Source: Blastococcus haudaquaticus (GTDB lineage: Bacteria > Actinomycetota > Actinomycetes > Mycobacteriales > Geodermatophilaceae). From it: a stretch of 64,000 nt of DNA. The notes below the pieces were generated by a model, which was given only the letters and a program-made list of their open reading frames with translations, was not told the origin of the DNA and did not search any database. Below, piece after piece: positions 1 through 7,319 of this stretch (position 1 is its first letter; each line of letters begins with the position of its first letter). Location of the stretch: NCBI RefSeq assembly GCF_900230285.1, contig NZ_OCNK01000003.1, forward strand, positions 186,001-250,000, given 5' to 3'. A program made the translations under genes and the position numbers.

Positions 1-383
1 ACGACGTGCCGGCGGAACTGCGCGCCCGTGGCGAGCGCCGCGTCCAGCAGCCGGGCGTCGAGGACGGCGCGGGGGACCACCCGTGCCGGCCGGTGCATCG
101 TCCGCTCGACGGTGGCTCCGCCGGGCGAGCGGAGCCGCAGCCGCGGGATGCTCGCGTAGCCCTCCGTCAGCGCGTCCGGATCGAGCCCCAGCCCGGCCAG
201 GACGTCGAGGGCCTCCGGGGCGATGCCGTCGCCGCAGACCTTGTCGCGGGGGAACTCGGCGCGGTCGAGCACGAGCACGCGCGCGGCCGGGTCGGCCCGG
301 CGGGCGGCCGTGGCGCAGGCCGCGCCGGCGGGCCCGCCGCCCACGACGACGACGTCCCAGTGCTCGGCGCCGGTGGACTGCAT
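1..383 (-). CDS. FAD-dependent oxidoreductase, geranylgeranyl reductase family (N-terminal part)
   Basis: This gene starts at the ATG at 383 and runs off the left edge after about 127 codons. Residues 11-22 read VVVVGGGPAGAA, the dinucleotide-binding GxGxxG loop, and Asp40 ends the second strand where the FAD ribose is held. Residues 47-52 are DKVCGD, a signature of the geranylgeranyl-reductase/halogenase-like flavoproteins that in actinobacteria reduce prenyl side chains of menaquinone or other isoprenoids. The substrate cannot be told from this fragment. It begins 27 bases after the hydrolase stop and is probably the last gene of a leftward operon. Confidence 0.85.
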   Translation of the reverse strand, partial: MQSTGAEHWDVVVVGGGPAGAACATAARRADPAARVLVLDRAEFPRDKVCGDGIAPEALDVLAGLGLDPDALTEGYASIPRLRLRSPGGATVERTMHRPARVVPRAVLDARLLDAALATGAQFRRHV

Positions 384-410
384 GGCAGGAACGCTAGGCA
401 GTGCCGGCGG

Positions 411-1346
411 TCACTGCCCGACCGGCCGCGCGACGCCGTCCCAGTTCTGGGCGAGCAGCCGCCGCCAGCTGTCCAGGTCGTGCGCCGCGGGCTCGGTGCC
501 GCCGATCCAGTCCAGCAGGACGTCGCAGAAGCGGTCGGGGTCGTCGAGGTGCGGCCAGTGGCCGGCGCCGTCGAAGACCTCGATGCGGGCGCTGGGCACC
601 AGTGACCGCACGGTCTCGGCGTGCTGGGCGGGGACGATCGGGTCGCGGCTGCCCCAGATGACGAGCAGCGGGATGGAGTCGGCGAGGTACAGCCGGTCCA
701 GCGCGGTGACCGCCTGGCCGCGGGCGTCCACGACCCCGCGCAGGGTGCGCAGGAAGGCCCGGCGCGCCTCCACGTCCTTCAGGGCCAGCAGGGCGTCGCC
801 GGCCTCGGCGAGATCGCCGACCCGACGCCAGCCCGCCGCCCGGCCGACCTTCTCCACGGCCTGCAGGCCGAACCGCAGGGGGCCGGAGACGCTCGCCAGG
901 GCGGTGACGACCAGCTCGGCGCCGGGCAGGGTGGCGGCACGCAGGCCCGCCGAGAGCTCGGGGCCGAGGCCGCCGCTGCCCACCAGAGCCAGCCGCTGGC
1001 AGCGCTCGGGGAACTGGTAGGCGAACTGCAGTGCGATGCCGCCGCCGAGGGAGTGGCCGACGACCGTCGCCTGCTCGATGTCCAGGACGGAGAGCAGGTC
1101 GCGCATCCCGTTGGCGTAGGCGGCGATGGAGTAGTCGCCGCGGGGCTTGTCGGAGTTGCCGTGGCCCAGGAGGTCCGGCGCGATGACGGTGTAGGTCTCG
1201 GCCAGCCGGTCGATGACCCCGGCCCAGGTCTGGCAGTTGTTCCCGATGCCGTGCAGGAGCAGCAGCGCGGGACCGTCGCCCGCCCGGATGAAGGCTCGTC
1301 TGTGCCCGTGGACCACTCGGGTCTCGGACACCTGGCGGGGCGGCAT
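411..1346 (-). CDS. alpha/beta-fold hydrolase
   Basis: A 311-residue alpha/beta hydrolase. The oxyanion segment LLHGIG lies at 30-35, the nucleophile elbow GHSLGG centres on Ser99, the acid is Asp235 in WGSRDPIVP and the base is His263 in GAGHWPH, so the catalytic triad is complete. There is no signal peptide, so it is probably cytoplasmic. Spacing and sequence resemble C-C bond hydrolases and esterases of aromatic degradation, but the substrate is unknown. It lies between a LOG-like gene and the flavoprotein on the same strand. The second in-frame ATG lies far downstream, so the start at 1346 is well placed. Confidence 0.88.
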   Translation of the reverse strand: MPPRQVSETRVVHGHRRAFIRAGDGPALLLLHGIGNNCQTWAGVIDRLAETYTVIAPDLLGHGNSDKPRGDYSIAAYANGMRDLLSVLDIEQATVVGHSLGGGIALQFAYQFPERCQRLALVGSGGLGPELSAGLRAATLPGAELVVTALASVSGPLRFGLQAVEKVGRAAGWRRVGDLAEAGDALLALKDVEARRAFLRTLRGVVDARGQAVTALDRLYLADSIPLLVIWGSRDPIVPAQHAETVRSLVPSARIEVFDGAGHWPHLDDPDRFCDVLLDWIGGTEPAAHDLDSWRRLLAQNWDGVARPVGQ

Positions 1347-1406
1347 GCCTCCAGTGCACCACGAACCTGTTGCCGACGAGTTACAGGCAACCCCGGCGGA
1401 CGTCGT

Positions 1407-1982
1407 TCAGGCGCGCTTCTGTGGGGCGGTCCACTTGCGCGGCGGGTGCTCGTAGCCCTCGACGAACGTGAGCAGGCCCTGCGCGTCGGACACGACGCCG
1501 AACGCGTCGAGGCGGGCGGCGTCCAGGTACCCGTCGTCGACCATGCGGTGCAACTGCGCGATCAGCGGCTGCCAGAAGCCGTCGACGTCGAACAGCGCGG
1601 TGGGCTTGGCGTGCAGGCCCAGCATCCCCCAGGTCCACGCCTCGAAGAGCTCCTCGAGGGTGCCCGCGGCGCCGGGGAGAGCGACGAAGGCGTCCGCGAG
1701 GTCGGCCATCACCGCCTTGCGCTCGTGCATCGACTGCACGACCTCCAGCCGCGGCAGGCCGGGGTGGGCCACCTCGTCGTCGACCAGGTGCTGGGGGATC
1801 ACGCCGACGACCTCGCCGCCGGCGGCCAGGGCAGCGTCGGCGACGACGCCCATCATCCCGACGTGCCCGCCGCCGTAGACGATGCCGACGCCGGCCTCGG
1901 CGAGCTCACGGGCGAAGGTGGCCGCCGCTTCGGCGTGCGACGGCGGACCGGCGTGTGAACCGGTGAAGACCGCGACGCGCAT
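1407..1982 (-). CDS. LOG family (TIGR00730) nucleoside 5'-monophosphate phosphoribohydrolase
   Basis: A 191-residue Rossmann-fold protein of the LOG (lonely guy) family, which cleaves ribose 5-phosphate from cytokinin nucleotides or related nucleoside monophosphates. The glycine-rich [10 protein letters not shown] lies at 36-45, MHERKA at 85-90, and PGAAGTLEE at 103-111 corresponds to the family motif PGGxGTxxE. The second Gly of that motif is Ala here, a conservative change. Its start lies three bases from the MaoC stop, so the two are almost certainly co-transcribed. The physiological substrate in this organism is not known. Confidence 0.88.
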   Translation of the reverse strand: MRVAVFTGSHAGPPSHAEAAATFARELAEAGVGIVYGGGHVGMMGVVADAALAAGGEVVGVIPQHLVDDEVAHPGLPRLEVVQSMHERKAVMADLADAFVALPGAAGTLEELFEAWTWGMLGLHAKPTALFDVDGFWQPLIAQLHRMVDDGYLDAARLDAFGVVSDAQGLLTFVEGYEHPPRKWTAPQKRA

Positions 1983-1985
1983 GCG

Positions 1986-2447
1986 TCAGCCGCCGTAGTA
2001 GCGGTAGACCGGCTCGGCGATGCAGACCGGCTTCTCCCCGCCCTCGCGCTCGATGACGGCCGAGAGCGTCAGCTGCAGCCCGCCGGTGACCTCCTCGACC
2101 GACTTCAGGGTCGCCGTCAGCCGCACCTTGGCGCCCACCGGCACCGGCGAGGGGAAGCGCACCTTGTTCAGGCCGTAGTTGACGCCCATGACCGTGTCGG
2201 TGACGACGAGGACCTGCGAGGACAGCGGCGCCAGCAGCGACAACGTCAGGTAGCCGTGGGCGATCGGGCCGCCGAAGGGGCTCTCGGCCTTGGCGCGCTC
2301 GACGTCGACGTGGATCCACTGGTGGTCACCGGTCGCCTCGGCGAACTGGTTCACGTGCTCCTGGGTGACCTCGTGCCAGTCGCTGCTGCCGAGTTCGGTG
2401 CCGACCAGTCCGGGGACCTCGGCCATGGTCGTCGTGGTCGTCGTCAT
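1986..2447 (-). CDS. MaoC-type hot-dog (R)-enoyl-CoA hydratase
   Basis: A 153-residue single hot-dog domain protein. Asp41 and His46 in TGDHQWIHVD, followed by SPFGGPIAHGYLTLSL, form the hydratase-2 active-site region of MaoC-like (R)-specific enoyl-CoA hydratases. The likely role is hydration of a 2-enoyl-CoA in fatty acid or polyketide metabolism. The start chosen is the ATG at 2447, preceded by GGAGGA at a usable distance; a second ATG seven codons in is possible and would remove a run of six threonines. It is the first gene of the leftward operon, and an inverted repeat lies between it and the divergent Nudix gene. Confidence 0.88.
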   Translation of the reverse strand: MTTTTTTMAEVPGLVGTELGSSDWHEVTQEHVNQFAEATGDHQWIHVDVERAKAESPFGGPIAHGYLTLSLLAPLSSQVLVVTDTVMGVNYGLNKVRFPSPVPVGAKVRLTATLKSVEEVTGGLQLTLSAVIEREGGEKPVCIAEPVYRYYGG

Positions 2448-2494
2448 GCGGGAACGGTCCTCCAGGTGGTGCGGGCGGGGGGTCTCCCAGCAAC

Positions 2495-2530
2495 CTAGTG
2501 CTCTGAGTCCCCCGCGACTCAGAGCCCGAG
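2495..2530. repeat. dispersed palindromic element, copy 1 (degenerate)
   Basis: Arms 2495-2509 and 2516-2530 share GTGCTCTGAGTC / GACTCAGAGC around a 6-base loop, with two mismatches in the arms. Flanking GCAACCT on the left and GAGGTTC on the right are also shared with the copy at 9233-9268. It lies between divergent genes, so it is not a transcription terminator. Confidence 0.75.
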
Positions 2531-2586
2531 GTTCCGCAGGACCCCACCGCACCGCGGAGGTTGCGCGGACCGGGTTCACTGGTCGG

Positions 2587-3063
2587 GTGCTCGCCTCCAC
2601 CGACGGCTGGACGTCCTGCGCCCAGGGCCACCGCCACTGGGGTCGCGCCGGGGCGGCCGGCCTGCTCCTGCACCGGGACGGCGCCGACGGGCCGGAGGTG
2701 CTGCTCCAGCACCGTGCCTGGTGGTCCCACCACGGCGGCACCTGGGGAACGCCCGGAGGCGCGCTGCACGACGGCGAATCGGTGGATGACGGCGCGCTGC
2801 GCGAGGTGCGCGAGGAGCTGGGCCTGACCTCCGACGACGTCGTCCTCGGCGCGCGGTCGGTCGACGACCACGGCGGCTGGGCCTACACGACCGTGCTCGC
2901 CCGCCCGGCGCGGCCGATCGAGGCCGGCGACCTGCAGCTGGACGGCGAGAGCACCGGTGTGGCGTGGGTGCCGCTCGCCCGGCTGGACGAGGTGGACCTG
3001 CACCCGGGGCTCGCCGCGTCCCTGACGAGGTTGCGGCAGCTCCTGGGACATCCGGAACGGTAG
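2587..3063 (+). CDS. Nudix hydrolase
   Basis: A 158-residue Nudix-fold protein. The Nudix box GX5EX7REUXEEXGU is intact from GGALHDGESVDD through ALREVREELGL at about residues 57-79, giving the Mg-binding glutamates. The enzyme is expected to hydrolyse a nucleoside diphosphate linked to another moiety; substrate specificity cannot be read from the box. The GTG at 2587 is chosen because it begins the conserved N-terminal strand; an open frame extends further upstream but crosses the palindromic repeat and the divergent promoter region. It is probably monocistronic. Confidence 0.86.
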   Translation: MLASTDGWTSCAQGHRHWGRAGAAGLLLHRDGADGPEVLLQHRAWWSHHGGTWGTPGGALHDGESVDDGALREVREELGLTSDDVVLGARSVDDHGGWAYTTVLARPARPIEAGDLQLDGESTGVAWVPLARLDEVDLHPGLAASLTRLRQLLGHPER

Positions 3064-3146
3064 TTGGGCGTGGCGGGAATGAGGTGGCTCTCCGTGGGTA
3101 GGCGGTCACAGCTTCCCTGCACCACCCGTACGTGAAGGAGCCGGCC

Positions 3147-3893
3147 TTGTCCCGCGTCCACCGGCATCGCGCCCCCGGTTCCGCCACTCGTGGCGCCACC
3201 CGGCTGGCGACCGCACGCACCGCGGTGCAGCGCAGCCGCGCCCGGATCATCCTGGTGCTCGGCATGGCCTGCGCGGCGCTGCTCGTCGCCGCCCCGCTGG
3301 CGCTCTTCCTCTCCGGCGGTCCGGCGAGCGGCGGGAGTTCCCGTGATCCCGAGGGCGTCTTCACGGGCGACCCGAACACCGGCGTCGGCGGCGGCCCCGG
3401 ACCCTCGTCGCCCGGTGTCGTCACCGGCTCCTCGCAGTCGCCGGCGCCCGGGGACCCGCCCGTGGACACGGCGGCCGACGGTTCGTCCGGCGGTGCCGCC
3501 GGCGGCGCGGGCGCTGCTGCCGGGGGTGAGGCAGCGGCTGCTGGGGCGGCTGCCGGTGGGCCCGCGGGCTCTGGTGTCCCCGCGGGCTCCGGGAGCGGCG
3601 GCAGCGCGGTCCAGCCCGGCACGGCCGCGGGGCAGCCGGCCGGTGGTGGCGGCTGGACGGCCCCGGCACAGCAGGGTCAGCAGCCCGCCTCCCAGCAGCC
3701 GGCCCAGCAGCAGCCCACGCAGCAGCAGCCCACCCAGCAGCAGCCCACCCAGCAGCCGGCGCCGCAACAGCCGGAGCCGCAGCCGGCGCCCCCGCCGAGC
3801 ACGGACGCGAACGGCGTCCCGTGCCCGTGCACCGTGATCAACGGCGTCCTGACCAGCCTGTCGAAGCTGCCCGGCGGGCTGCTGGGCCAGTGA
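3147..3893 (+). CDS. membrane-anchored low-complexity protein (Gly/Ala then Gln/Pro repeats)
   Basis: A 248-residue protein not recognised as a known family. A basic N-terminus is followed by one hydrophobic segment at about 32-55, then a Gly/Ala/Ser-rich stretch and a Gln-Pro region built on three copies of a 15-base unit (3705-3752) encoding QQQPT. It ends in a more ordered C-terminus containing CPCTVING and a Leu/Gly-rich tail. TTG at 3147 is preferred because AAGGAG lies 6 bases upstream; a GTG at 3132 is the alternative. It probably spans the cell wall with an extracytoplasmic disordered stalk. Two other proteins of similar style lie at 23612 and 57850. Confidence 0.7.
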   Translation: MSRVHRHRAPGSATRGATRLATARTAVQRSRARIILVLGMACAALLVAAPLALFLSGGPASGGSSRDPEGVFTGDPNTGVGGGPGPSSPGVVTGSSQSPAPGDPPVDTAADGSSGGAAGGAGAAAGGEAAAAGAAAGGPAGSGVPAGSGSGGSAVQPGTAAGQPAGGGGWTAPAQQGQQPASQQPAQQQPTQQQPTQQQPTQQPAPQQPEPQPAPPPSTDANGVPCPCTVINGVLTSLSKLPGGLLGQ

Positions 3894-3899
3894 CCCGGC

Positions 3900-3915
3900 G
3901 GCCCCGTCCGGGGCC
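3900..3915 (+). terminator. GC hairpin after the low-complexity gene
   Basis: GGCCCC, a 4-base loop, then GGGGCC, seven bases after the stop at 3893 and before menB. There is no T-run, as is usual in high-GC actinobacteria, so it is only a candidate terminator. Confidence 0.4.
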
Positions 3916-3932
3916 CGGATAGGTTCGTGGGC

Positions 3933-4820
3933 ATGAGCGCCCGCGACGACGTCTCCGAGATCTTCCACAGCTCCGCCTGGGCGCCGGTCGACGGCTTCGA
4001 CTTCTCCGACATCACCTACCACCGCGCGGTCGACGCGGGCGTCGTCCGCATCGCCTTCGACCGGCCCGAGGTGCGCAATGCGTTCCGGCCGCAGTCGGTC
4101 GACGAGCTGATCACGGCGCTGGAGCACGCCCGGCTGTCCACCGACGTCGGCTGCGTGATCCTCACCGGCAACGGACCCAGCCCCAAGGACGGCGGCTGGG
4201 CGTTCTGCTCCGGCGGCGACCAGCGGGTCCGTGGGAAGTACGGCTACGAGCACGCGCAGGGTTCCAGCGGCCGGCTGCACATCCTCGAGGCGCAGCGGTT
4301 GATCCGCTTCATGCCCAAGGTCGTCATCTGCGTCGTCCCCGGGTGGGCCGCCGGCGGCGGGCACAGCCTGCACGTCGTCTCCGACCTGACGCTCGCGAGC
4401 GCCGAGCACGCCCGGTTCAAGCAGACCGACGCCGACGTCGGCAGCTTCGACGGCGGCTTCGGCTCCGCCTACCTCGCCCGCCAGGTCGGCCAGAAGTTCG
4501 CCCGCGAGATCTTCTTCCTGGGCGACGAGTACACCGCGCAGGACGCCCACGCCATGGGCATGGTCAACCGCGTCGTCCCGCACGCCGAGCTCGAGGCCAC
4601 GGCGCTGGACTGGGGCCGGAAGATCGTGGCCAAGAGCCCGACCGCCCAGCGGATGCTCAAGTACTCGTTCAACCTGATCGACGACGGCCTGGTCGGGCAG
4701 CAGCTCTTCGCGGGGGAGACGACCCGGCTGGCCTACATGGCCGAGGAGGCCGTCGAGGGGCGCGACGCCTTCCTCGAGAAGCGCGCCCCCGACTTCAGCC
4801 GCTTCCCGTGGCATGTGTAA
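3933..4820 (+). CDS. menB: 1,4-dihydroxy-2-naphthoyl-CoA synthase
   Basis: A 295-residue crotonase-fold enzyme that closes the second ring of menaquinone by Dieckmann-type condensation of O-succinylbenzoyl-CoA. It carries MenB-specific segments: GGWAFCSGGDQRVRG near residues 88-102, the oxyanion-hole region VPGWAAGGGHSLH, and QTDADVGSFDGGFGS with the conserved Asp and Gly residues of MenB rather than generic enoyl-CoA hydratases. Length fits the actinobacterial enzymes. ATG at 3933 is used; a GTG two codons upstream is possible. No other men gene is in the window. The flavoprotein at the left edge could act on the same pathway, but that is inference. Confidence 0.93.
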   Translation: MSARDDVSEIFHSSAWAPVDGFDFSDITYHRAVDAGVVRIAFDRPEVRNAFRPQSVDELITALEHARLSTDVGCVILTGNGPSPKDGGWAFCSGGDQRVRGKYGYEHAQGSSGRLHILEAQRLIRFMPKVVICVVPGWAAGGGHSLHVVSDLTLASAEHARFKQTDADVGSFDGGFGSAYLARQVGQKFAREIFFLGDEYTAQDAHAMGMVNRVVPHAELEATALDWGRKIVAKSPTAQRMLKYSFNLIDDGLVGQQLFAGETTRLAYMAEEAVEGRDAFLEKRAPDFSRFPWHV

Positions 4821-4844
4821 GGGCCTTTGTGGCCATAAAGGCCC
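4821..4844 (+). terminator. perfect hairpin directly after menB
   Basis: GGGCCTTT, loop GTGGCCAT, AAAGGCCC: an 8-base perfect stem starting on the base after the menB stop codon. The position suggests a terminator or RNA-stability hairpin. There is no T-run. Confidence 0.6.
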
Positions 4845-4873
4845 GGTAGAGGGCCCATGACGAGGAGGACAAC

Positions 4874-5206
4874 GTGATCGTCGAGGTCGTGACGGGCACC
4901 GAGGAGCGTCCGGAGGCGCGGGTCGTCGACGTCGACGACCTGGGCCGGCTGCACCTGGCCCTCGGCCAGGTGACCGACGAGGAGGCCGCGCAGGTGCTGG
5001 AGCGAGCCGGCCTCGGCCGGATCCAGGACAGCGAGACGGCGTTCCTGGACGTCGCCGCCCTGCACGCCGCCGCGCAGCCCCGCGCCACCGGTCCCGACTG
5101 GCAGGCCGACTGGGACCGGATGATCGCCCATGCCCGCACCCAGGGCTGGCTGTCCGAGGACGGGGCGACCGTCAGGGTGCACGTGGAGAGCGCCGCCGGC
5201 GCCTGA
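4874..5206 (+). CDS. hypothetical acidic 110-residue protein
   Basis: A 110-residue soluble acidic protein with no transmembrane segment and no motif I recognise. A strong GAGGAGG ribosome site precedes the GTG at 4874, and base composition at third codon positions fits a real gene. The N-terminal half is beta-like, the middle (DEEAAQVLERAGL) is predicted helical, and the C-terminus carries WQADWDRMIAHARTQGW, a helical tryptophan-rich stretch. It lies between menB and a TetR gene with its own leader, so no function can be inferred from context. Confidence 0.7.
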   Translation: MIVEVVTGTEERPEARVVDVDDLGRLHLALGQVTDEEAAQVLERAGLGRIQDSETAFLDVAALHAAAQPRATGPDWQADWDRMIAHARTQGWLSEDGATVRVHVESAAGA

Positions 5207-5353
5207 ACGGACTCCCGGAGCGGGATTTCGCGCGGTACGCCAGAATTCAAGTACTCAGGTACCCAACAGTTGTGCCCCGCGGATCATTGTGGTCGGTCCG
5301 CCGACACGCCAGGATGTCGCGGTGCGTATGACGTCGGGACACGGAATCTGGTC

Positions 5354-5965
5354 ATGAGCGGGACGCCCGGGCGCCCGCTCAGCTCGGAGCTGTCCGAGCA
5401 GCTGCTCTCGGTGGCGGTGGACATCCTCGCCGAGGAGGGCTGGGGGCGGCTCAACAGCGACCGGATCGCTGCCCGGGCCCGGGCGGGCAAAGCGGGGATC
5501 TACCGCCGATGGCCCACCATGGCGGCCCTCGCCCGCCACGCCGTGGGTCGGTTCCGGCTGGTCACCGTCCCCGACGACGGCGGGTCGCTTCGGGCGGACC
5601 TCGTCTCGCTGGTCTCCCGGTGGACCCTGCCGCTGGACCGCGAAGAGCGGGCCGTGGCGAGCATCGTCGGAGCGGCGCGGCACGAGGAGCAGCTGCGGGA
5701 GGGTCTCGACGACGCACTCGTCCACCCGCTCGCCGCGGCCGTGGACGAGCTGGCCCGGCGGTCGGCCGCCCGGGGTGAGCCCGTCGATCCCGACCGGTTG
5801 GCCCTGCTGGGATCGGTGCTGCAGGCCTTCTGGTGGCAGCGGTACACCGCCGCCGGCGACGGCGCGATGAGTGGCGAGGCCGTGGAACTGGTGGTCGACG
5901 ACGTCCTGGTGCCGATCGTGGCCCTGACGTCGGGCGCGCGCCGGCCGGAGCCGGCGACCGTCTGA
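5354..5965 (+). CDS. TetR/AcrR-family transcriptional regulator
   Basis: A 203-residue one-component regulator. An N-terminal helix-turn-helix of about 50 residues (AEEGWGRLNSDRIAARA, then KAGIYRRWP) matches the TetR DNA-binding domain in which the conserved Tyr follows the recognition helix; here it reads IYRRW. The remaining 140 residues form the variable all-helical ligand-binding and dimer domain with a C-terminal TetR_C-type tail. ATG at 5354 is used because translation upstream lacks conserved sequence. It converges with the second TetR gene (stops 10 bases apart). Ligand and target are unknown. Confidence 0.88.
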   Translation: MSGTPGRPLSSELSEQLLSVAVDILAEEGWGRLNSDRIAARARAGKAGIYRRWPTMAALARHAVGRFRLVTVPDDGGSLRADLVSLVSRWTLPLDREERAVASIVGAARHEEQLREGLDDALVHPLAAAVDELARRSAARGEPVDPDRLALLGSVLQAFWWQRYTAAGDGAMSGEAVELVVDDVLVPIVALTSGARRPEPATV

Positions 5966-5975
5966 CCCGTGCCGG

Positions 5976-6689
5976 TCAGCCGGCCCGGCGGATCGCGGCC
6001 GGGGGCCAGCCCGTCTCGGAGCCGTCGCCCGCGCCGGTGACGCTGCCGATCTGGGACTGGATGCCGGCGAGCACCCGGTCGATCAGCTGCTCGAGGGCGG
6101 CCACCCGGTCGGGGACGTCGCCGTGGACGGTGTCCTGGCGGCGATGCTCGACGAACACCACCCGGGAGGCGGCCAGCCAGATGGCGGCGGTCAGCGGCGC
6201 GACGATCGCCGACGACGAGAGGTGGGGCGCGCCGGGCTCGGGATCGGTCAGCCACGCCTCGGCCAGCGCAGCGCTCAGGCGGCGCTCGGCCTCCTGGATG
6301 ACCCGCTGCTCGTGCGCGGCCAGGGCCGGGCAGGCGGCCAGCGCGGCCGTGAACGACCGGCCCTCCGCGGACAGGTGCAGGGTGCCGAAGTGCCCGGCAC
6401 CCTCCACGAGGTGCCGGCGCAGGGCGGTCAGCGGTGAGGTCCCGGGCGGCCTGCCGCGGACCGCCTCGGCCGGAGCCTCGACCCAGGGGAGACGGCCGTC
6501 GAAGAACAGGTCTTCCTTGGTCACGAAGTGGTTGAAGACCGTCTGGACGGCGACGTCCGCCTCGCGGGCGATGTCGGCGATCGTGACCGCGTCGAAGCCG
6601 CCGTCGGCGAACATCCGCTGGGCGACGTCGCGGATGTGTCGTCGCGTGTGGGCCTTCTTCGCGGCGCGACGGTCCTGGATCTCACTCAC
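5976..6689 (-). CDS. TetR-family transcriptional regulator
   Basis: A 237-residue regulator. Residues about 10-55 form the TetR helix-turn-helix, with FDAVTIADIAREADVAVQTV as turn and recognition helix and the typical FNHFVTKEDLF following. The C-terminal domain is helical and unassigned. The sequence ends with a short flexible tail rich in Gly and Pro. It is transcribed toward the previous TetR gene, which it does not resemble outside the DNA-binding domain. The 80 bases upstream hold small palindromes that could be its own operator. Confidence 0.87.
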   Translation of the reverse strand: MSEIQDRRAAKKAHTRRHIRDVAQRMFADGGFDAVTIADIAREADVAVQTVFNHFVTKEDLFFDGRLPWVEAPAEAVRGRPPGTSPLTALRRHLVEGAGHFGTLHLSAEGRSFTAALAACPALAAHEQRVIQEAERRLSAALAEAWLTDPEPGAPHLSSSAIVAPLTAAIWLAASRVVFVEHRRQDTVHGDVPDRVAALEQLIDRVLAGIQSQIGSVTGAGDGSETGWPPAAIRRAG

Positions 6690-6751
6690 CGTCGCAGCAT
6701 AGGCACAGAAAGTATCCGCTGCTGGATGGCGACACGGGCGCCGGCCGACAT

Positions 6752-6762
6752 TTCGTTACGAA
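6752..6762. promoter_or_regulatory. candidate operator palindrome
   Basis: TTCGTTACGAA is a perfect 11-base palindrome between the start of the TetR gene at 6689 and the stop of the next leftward gene. TetR proteins commonly bind such sites next to their own gene. This is inference only. Confidence 0.3.
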
Positions 6763-6774
6763 CCGGGGCCGTTA

Positions 6775-7203
6775 TCAGCGGGACGCCGGCTCGGCGGCCC
6801 AGTCGTCGCGCACCGACCGCGCCCAGGACTCGACGAGGGCGGGCAGGTCGATGACGTCGAGGTCGGCGGCGACGTCCGCGATCGTCATCCGCCACACCCG
6901 CGGGCGCCGGGTCGCGTCGACGTCCCCGGCGGCACCGAGACGGTCGAGGGCCGCCCGCAACCGCTCGTCGTCCCCGGGCACGGGGTGCTGGGCGTCGTAG
7001 GCGGCGTCGGCAAGCTCGACGGCCGAGGCCGTCCCCGCGTGCGTGCCGGCCTCCTCCCGGAGGCCGTGCAGGGTCACCTCGAAGAGCCGGGTGCAGGCGG
7101 GGGACCCGCCCGGATGGGACGGGCCGCCGTCGGTCAGCGGGACGAGGACCGCACCGCACCCCGGACAGCTCTGCGTGGGCTGGGGCAGGTGGTCGTCGGG
7201 CAC
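6775..7203 (-). CDS. DUF5946-like zinc-motif protein
   Basis: A 142-residue protein with an N-terminal CPGCG followed by DGGPSHPGGSPAC, the arrangement seen in actinobacterial DUF5946 proteins, where the cysteines and histidine probably bind a metal. The C-terminal region (WRMTIADVAADLDVIDLPAL) is conserved in style but has no known activity. The GTG at 7203 is preferred; an ATG 32 codons upstream would add a Pro/Ala-rich stretch that overlaps the divergent gene's leader. The 117 bases between it and the dehydrogenase would serve as a divergent promoter region. Confidence 0.65.
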   Translation of the reverse strand: MPDDHLPQPTQSCPGCGAVLVPLTDGGPSHPGGSPACTRLFEVTLHGLREEAGTHAGTASAVELADAAYDAQHPVPGDDERLRAALDRLGAAGDVDATRRPRVWRMTIADVAADLDVIDLPALVESWARSVRDDWAAEPASR

Positions 7204-7319
7204 TCGACCGATGGTGCCGCACGCGGACCGGTGTCGCGGGTCCGGGGCTGCCGCGGAGGCCGGTGCGGTGGGGTCGGTGCGGAGGGGTCGGTGCGGCACC
7301 CGGTGCCCGGCCAGGCAGC

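Noticed and set aside
2883-4814. A 643-codon open frame antisense to menB and the low-complexity gene
   Set aside because: Shadow frame. The rightward genes have ribosome sites, family motifs and correct codon bias; this one has none.
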